Source of the DNA: Acidimicrobiales bacterium | GTDB taxonomy: Bacteria; Actinomycetota; Acidimicrobiia; Acidimicrobiales; RAAP-2 | Assembly: GCA_017883125.1 (NCBI GenBank) | Contig: JADGOD010000028.1 | Coordinates: forward strand, 1-8,317 | Length of the DNA stretch: 8,317 bases | Direction of reading: 5' to 3' | In this document: piece by piece, positions 6,220 to 8,317 of the stretch | How the letters are laid out: each line of letters begins with the position of its first letter | Numbering within the stretch: position 1 is the stretch's first letter | Position numbers and translations under genes: made by a program | Notes under the pieces: generated by a model | The model's input: the letters and a program-made list of their open reading frames with translations, nothing else | Told to the model about the DNA's origin: nothing | Database searches by the model: none

Positions 6220-8157
6220 TCAGACTGTAGCGACTGGGGGTCGCGACAGCAATGATCGGAACGCGTCCACCAGCAGAGCCGCCGACTCATCCCAGCCGCA
6301 TTCTGGCAGTCCTGCGTTGATCGCCCTCACCTGAGCGGCGGCCACCGCAGGGTCGGAGAGGAGGGCGGCGCACGCGTCGGCGAGTGAGCCGATCGACCAG
6401 TCGCGCGGTGAGATCGGGAGATCGCCCATGTGCTCTTTGAGCGCCGGGATCGGGACCGCCACCGTCGGCGTCCCGAATGCTGCTGCTTCGTGAGGGACGA
6501 GCCCGAACCCCTCTGCTCCGGTCGGGTAGATCACCACGCTGGCATGGCGGAGGAGCCAGTTGCGCTCCTCAGAGCTGACGTCGGGGATGACGATCACCCG
6601 ATCGTCCGGCCTCACGGTGGCCTCCTCGGCCGCCCTCGACGATCCATCGAGGACGTGCGCGCCCGCCATGACGAGGGCGAGGTCGAAGCCGCGGGAGCGC
6701 AGCTCGCGTGCCGTCTCGATCGCCAGGTCCCGGTTCTTGTGGGTGTAGTCGGTGCCGAGGACCAGCATGAACGACTCACCCGCGAAGCCACGGTCCAGGA
6801 GGGTCGACGGCTGGACCGCCTTCTCGTTCCCGGTGAGATGCCCGACTCCGTTTGGCACGACGAAGACCCTTGTCGCATCGACCCCGAGGCGCTCGGTGAC
6901 CATCTGACGGCCCGTGTCCTGCGAGATCACCATGACCCCGTCGACCAACGACGTCGATGAGCGGGTCGTGGAGCGGTACTCGATCCAGGCGTCGGAGCTC
7001 GAGTGGTACCCGGGGATCTGAAAGGCGATCAGATCGTGGATGGTCACCGCGATGCGCCGTCCCTTCTTCCGCCACCTCGAAGGATCGACCCCGGGGGTCA
7101 CCTGGAACGGACGGTGCACCACGTCGACCTCGGGGAAGCCATCGAGCGTGTTGAGCGAGCTGACGCGGGCATCGATCTTCGGATGCGTCAAGACCTCTCG
7201 GGCATACGGGGGGGCAGGTCCATCGAGCACGATGCCGAGATAGGCCACGTCATCGCGTGCAGCGAGAGCAGCGACCATGGCGAGGAAGGTCACCTGGTGT
7301 CCCATCTCCATCGGCATCAGGCACGTGCCGTCGAGGATCAGTCGCAGACCGGTCATCGCCGAGATCGAGACGCCGACTGCCTCGTGGAACGCGCTCATCG
7401 CCTCCTCGGGGCGCCGTCCCAGCGTGACGATCCCCCGATGGTGGCTCTCCATCCACTCGATCTCGTCCGGAGCCAGGATGAGATCGGCCGACGAACCTTC
7501 GGGTGGCCGAGCGACGAAGGTCGTCGGATCGAGGAGATCGAGCATCCCTCGAGCGCGAGCCGATGCCCCGTAGTCGGCCATCCAGAGGGCGAGGCGCCCG
7601 CCATGGCCCGGGAACGGCCGAACCAGCGAGAGCCCCTGGCTGCTCACCAGGACGGCGGGGCCCACGGGATAGGGGATCGACGCTGGCTCGAGCCCCTCGG
7701 CCCTCGCCCGGAGCCCAGAGGTCACAGAGGAGGGATCGGCGGCAAGCCCGCGTGGGATCGACGGTGAGCCTGTCGCCATCAGCGCCTCGATGGCCCCGGT
7801 GTTCGACAGGAACGAGACGCTCGAGCATCGGAGATCGTCTTCGACGAGCAGGATCGCCCGATCGAGGAGGTCCTTCGGGAAGGCCGCCGGTGCGACGACC
7901 ACAAGGACATGGGGCTGGTCTGAGTCGTAGATCGTCTCGATGAGGGCCGGCCCGGAGGCGACGACGACGACGTCATCGGCGTACCGCTCGAGCTCGTCGA
8001 GGGTTCTCTGGACGGGTGCTCCGACCACGATCCTCAGGGCCGACGATGCCGCACGCAGCGAGACGAGCGTGGGGATCCACTGCTTGGCGTCGCCGGACGC
8101 AAAGACCGAGGCACGGATCTCTCGGCCGTCGTGCGACGATCGGGGCGCCTGCGTCAC
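6220..8157 (-). CDS. Two-module glycosyltransferase: degenerate GT2-like domain plus GT4 domain
   Basis: A 645-residue soluble protein. Residues about 14-260 follow the layout of a GT2 (GT-A) domain, but key residues are missing. The segment VLVVVAPAAFPKDLL (84-98) stands where the neighbouring GT2 has its Asn-Ser-Asp metal motif. LALWMADYGASARARG (189-204) replaces the E-x-D region, keeping only Asp195. Residues about 270-645 form a GT-B, GT4-type domain: LILDGTCL (273-280), TIHDLIAF with His374-Asp375, VVPNGVGHL (433-441), VLGTDYTHKNR with phosphate-binding Lys474, and the E-x7-E motif AEGFGLVPHEAAAFGTP (Glu549, Glu557). The GT4 half should be a retaining glycosyltransferase; the first half probably binds but does not catalyse. 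GTG 8157 is chosen because it overlaps the upstream stop as GTGA and has GGAGG four bases before it; the frame is open to 8220 inside the upstream gene. The donor sugar is unknown. Confidence 0.88.
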   Translation of the reverse strand: MTQAPRSSHDGREIRASVFASGDAKQWIPTLVSLRAASSALRIVVGAPVQRTLDELERYADDVVVVASGPALIETIYDSDQPHVLVVVAPAAFPKDLLDRAILLVEDDLRCSSVSFLSNTGAIEALMATGSPSIPRGLAADPSSVTSGLRARAEGLEPASIPYPVGPAVLVSSQGLSLVRPFPGHGGRLALWMADYGASARARGMLDLLDPTTFVARPPEGSSADLILAPDEIEWMESHHRGIVTLGRRPEEAMSAFHEAVGVSISAMTGLRLILDGTCLMPMEMGHQVTFLAMVAALAARDDVAYLGIVLDGPAPPYAREVLTHPKIDARVSSLNTLDGFPEVDVVHRPFQVTPGVDPSRWRKKGRRIAVTIHDLIAFQIPGYHSSSDAWIEYRSTTRSSTSLVDGVMVISQDTGRQMVTERLGVDATRVFVVPNGVGHLTGNEKAVQPSTLLDRGFAGESFMLVLGTDYTHKNRDLAIETARELRSRGFDLALVMAGAHVLDGSSRAAEEATVRPDDRVIVIPDVSSEERNWLLRHASVVIYPTGAEGFGLVPHEAAAFGTPTVAVPIPALKEHMGDLPISPRDWSIGSLADACAALLSDPAVAAAQVRAINAGLPECGWDESAALLVDAFRSLLSRPPVATV

Positions 8158-8317
8158 GCGCCCTCCAGGATCGACCGGGCGCCGTCGACAAGGGCAGCCA
8201 GACCGTCCTCGAGGGTCCATTGAGGCGAGTAGCCGATGGCTTCTCGAGCGGCGTCGATCGAGCAGGCGGCCGCCCTGACGTCTCCGTCTCGGAACGCCCC
8301 GGTGACCGTCGGCTCCG
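8154..8317 (-). CDS. NAD-dependent sugar-nucleotide epimerase/dehydratase (extended SDR), C-terminal fragment
   Basis: Only the last 53 codons are inside the window; the gene enters from the right edge and ends with TGA at 8156-8154. The visible end carries EPTVTGAFRDGDVR, then CSIDAAREAIGYSPQ, then a closing helix EDGLAALVDGAR. In extended SDRs such as UDP-glucose 4-epimerases and dTDP-glucose 4,6-dehydratases, the C-terminus typically shows a Phe-Arg-x-Gly-Asp-x-Arg segment, then an Asp-x-x-x-Ala...Leu-Gly-Tyr-x-Pro segment, then a Gly-Leu helix. The fit is close. It probably makes an activated sugar for the glycosyltransferases downstream. The catalytic Tyr-x-x-x-Lys and the NAD-binding Gly motif lie outside the window, so the exact reaction is open. 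Its stop overlaps the next gene by 4 nt (GTGA), which points to translational coupling. Confidence 0.82.
   Translation of the reverse strand, partial: EPTVTGAFRDGDVRAAACSIDAAREAIGYSPQWTLEDGLAALVDGARSILEGA
8162..8166 (-). promoter_or_regulatory. Ribosome binding site deciding the GTG start of the two-module glycosyltransferase
   Basis: GGAGG on the minus strand lies four bases before GTG 8157 and inside the last codons of the epimerase gene. It favours this start over the upstream ATG at 8220. Confidence 0.65.

Noticed and set aside
5407..6255. + strand open frame of 282 codons across the GT2 and coiled-coil genes
   Set aside because: The product is Arg/Val/Asp-rich without recognisable features and spans the junction of two supported genes on the other strand.
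7003..7767. + strand open frame of 254 codons opposite the two-module glycosyltransferase
   Set aside because: Its composition (Arg, His, Gly, Asp) is that of an antisense shadow, and the opposite strand has GT4 motifs through this stretch.
1..8317. Search for tRNA, rRNA, CRISPR arrays, insertion sequences, transposase motifs, riboswitches and attachment sites
   Set aside because: No cloverleaf-like sequence, evenly spaced direct repeats, terminal inverted repeats or DDE-type transposase motifs were seen on reading through. The genes leave essentially no intergenic room.

Overview
The window is visibly GC-rich and tightly coded. All of its protein families are common in high-GC Gram-positive bacteria. 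An LLM-type oxidoreductase tail beside a crotonase of a type I associate with Actinomycetota suggests an actinobacterium, perhaps of the Acidimicrobiia kind. This is inference, because no ribosomal or other phylogenetic marker is present.

Two blocks converge near base 1400. The left block (1-1382, + strand) is a short run of small-molecule metabolism genes: the last 37 codons of a probable LLM-class (F420-dependent type) oxidoreductase, a compact HAD-superfamily hydrolase, and a crotonase-fold enoyl-CoA hydratase/isomerase family protein in which both classical catalytic glutamates appear to be replaced.

The right block (1405-8317, - strand) is one uninterrupted cell-surface glycan operon, read from high to low coordinates. 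It encodes the C-terminal end of a sugar-nucleotide epimerase/dehydratase (extended SDR), a 645-residue two-module glycosyltransferase (a degenerate GT2-like domain followed by an intact GT4 domain), a small coiled-coil protein, an apparently active GT2 glycosyltransferase with an unassigned C-terminal extension, a multi-spanning acyltransferase-3, and a multi-spanning GT-C-like protein with a large C-terminal extracytoplasmic domain. The genes overlap by 4 or 8 nt or lie 2 to 28 nt apart, so translation is probably coupled. The operon promoter lies beyond base 8317.

The inferred division of labour is as follows. The SDR makes an activated sugar. The two soluble glycosyltransferases, possibly held together by the coiled-coil protein, build a glycan at the inner membrane face. 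The acyltransferase O-acylates it. The GT-C-like protein acts on lipid-linked sugar at the outer face.

The most interesting feature is the pseudo-GT2/GT4 fusion followed by a free-standing coiled coil and an intact GT2. It looks like a rearranged version of the GT2-coil-GT4 modules seen in large glycan-assembly proteins. No RNA genes, mobile elements, CRISPR arrays or significant repeats were recognised, and no gap between genes exceeds about 30 nt.
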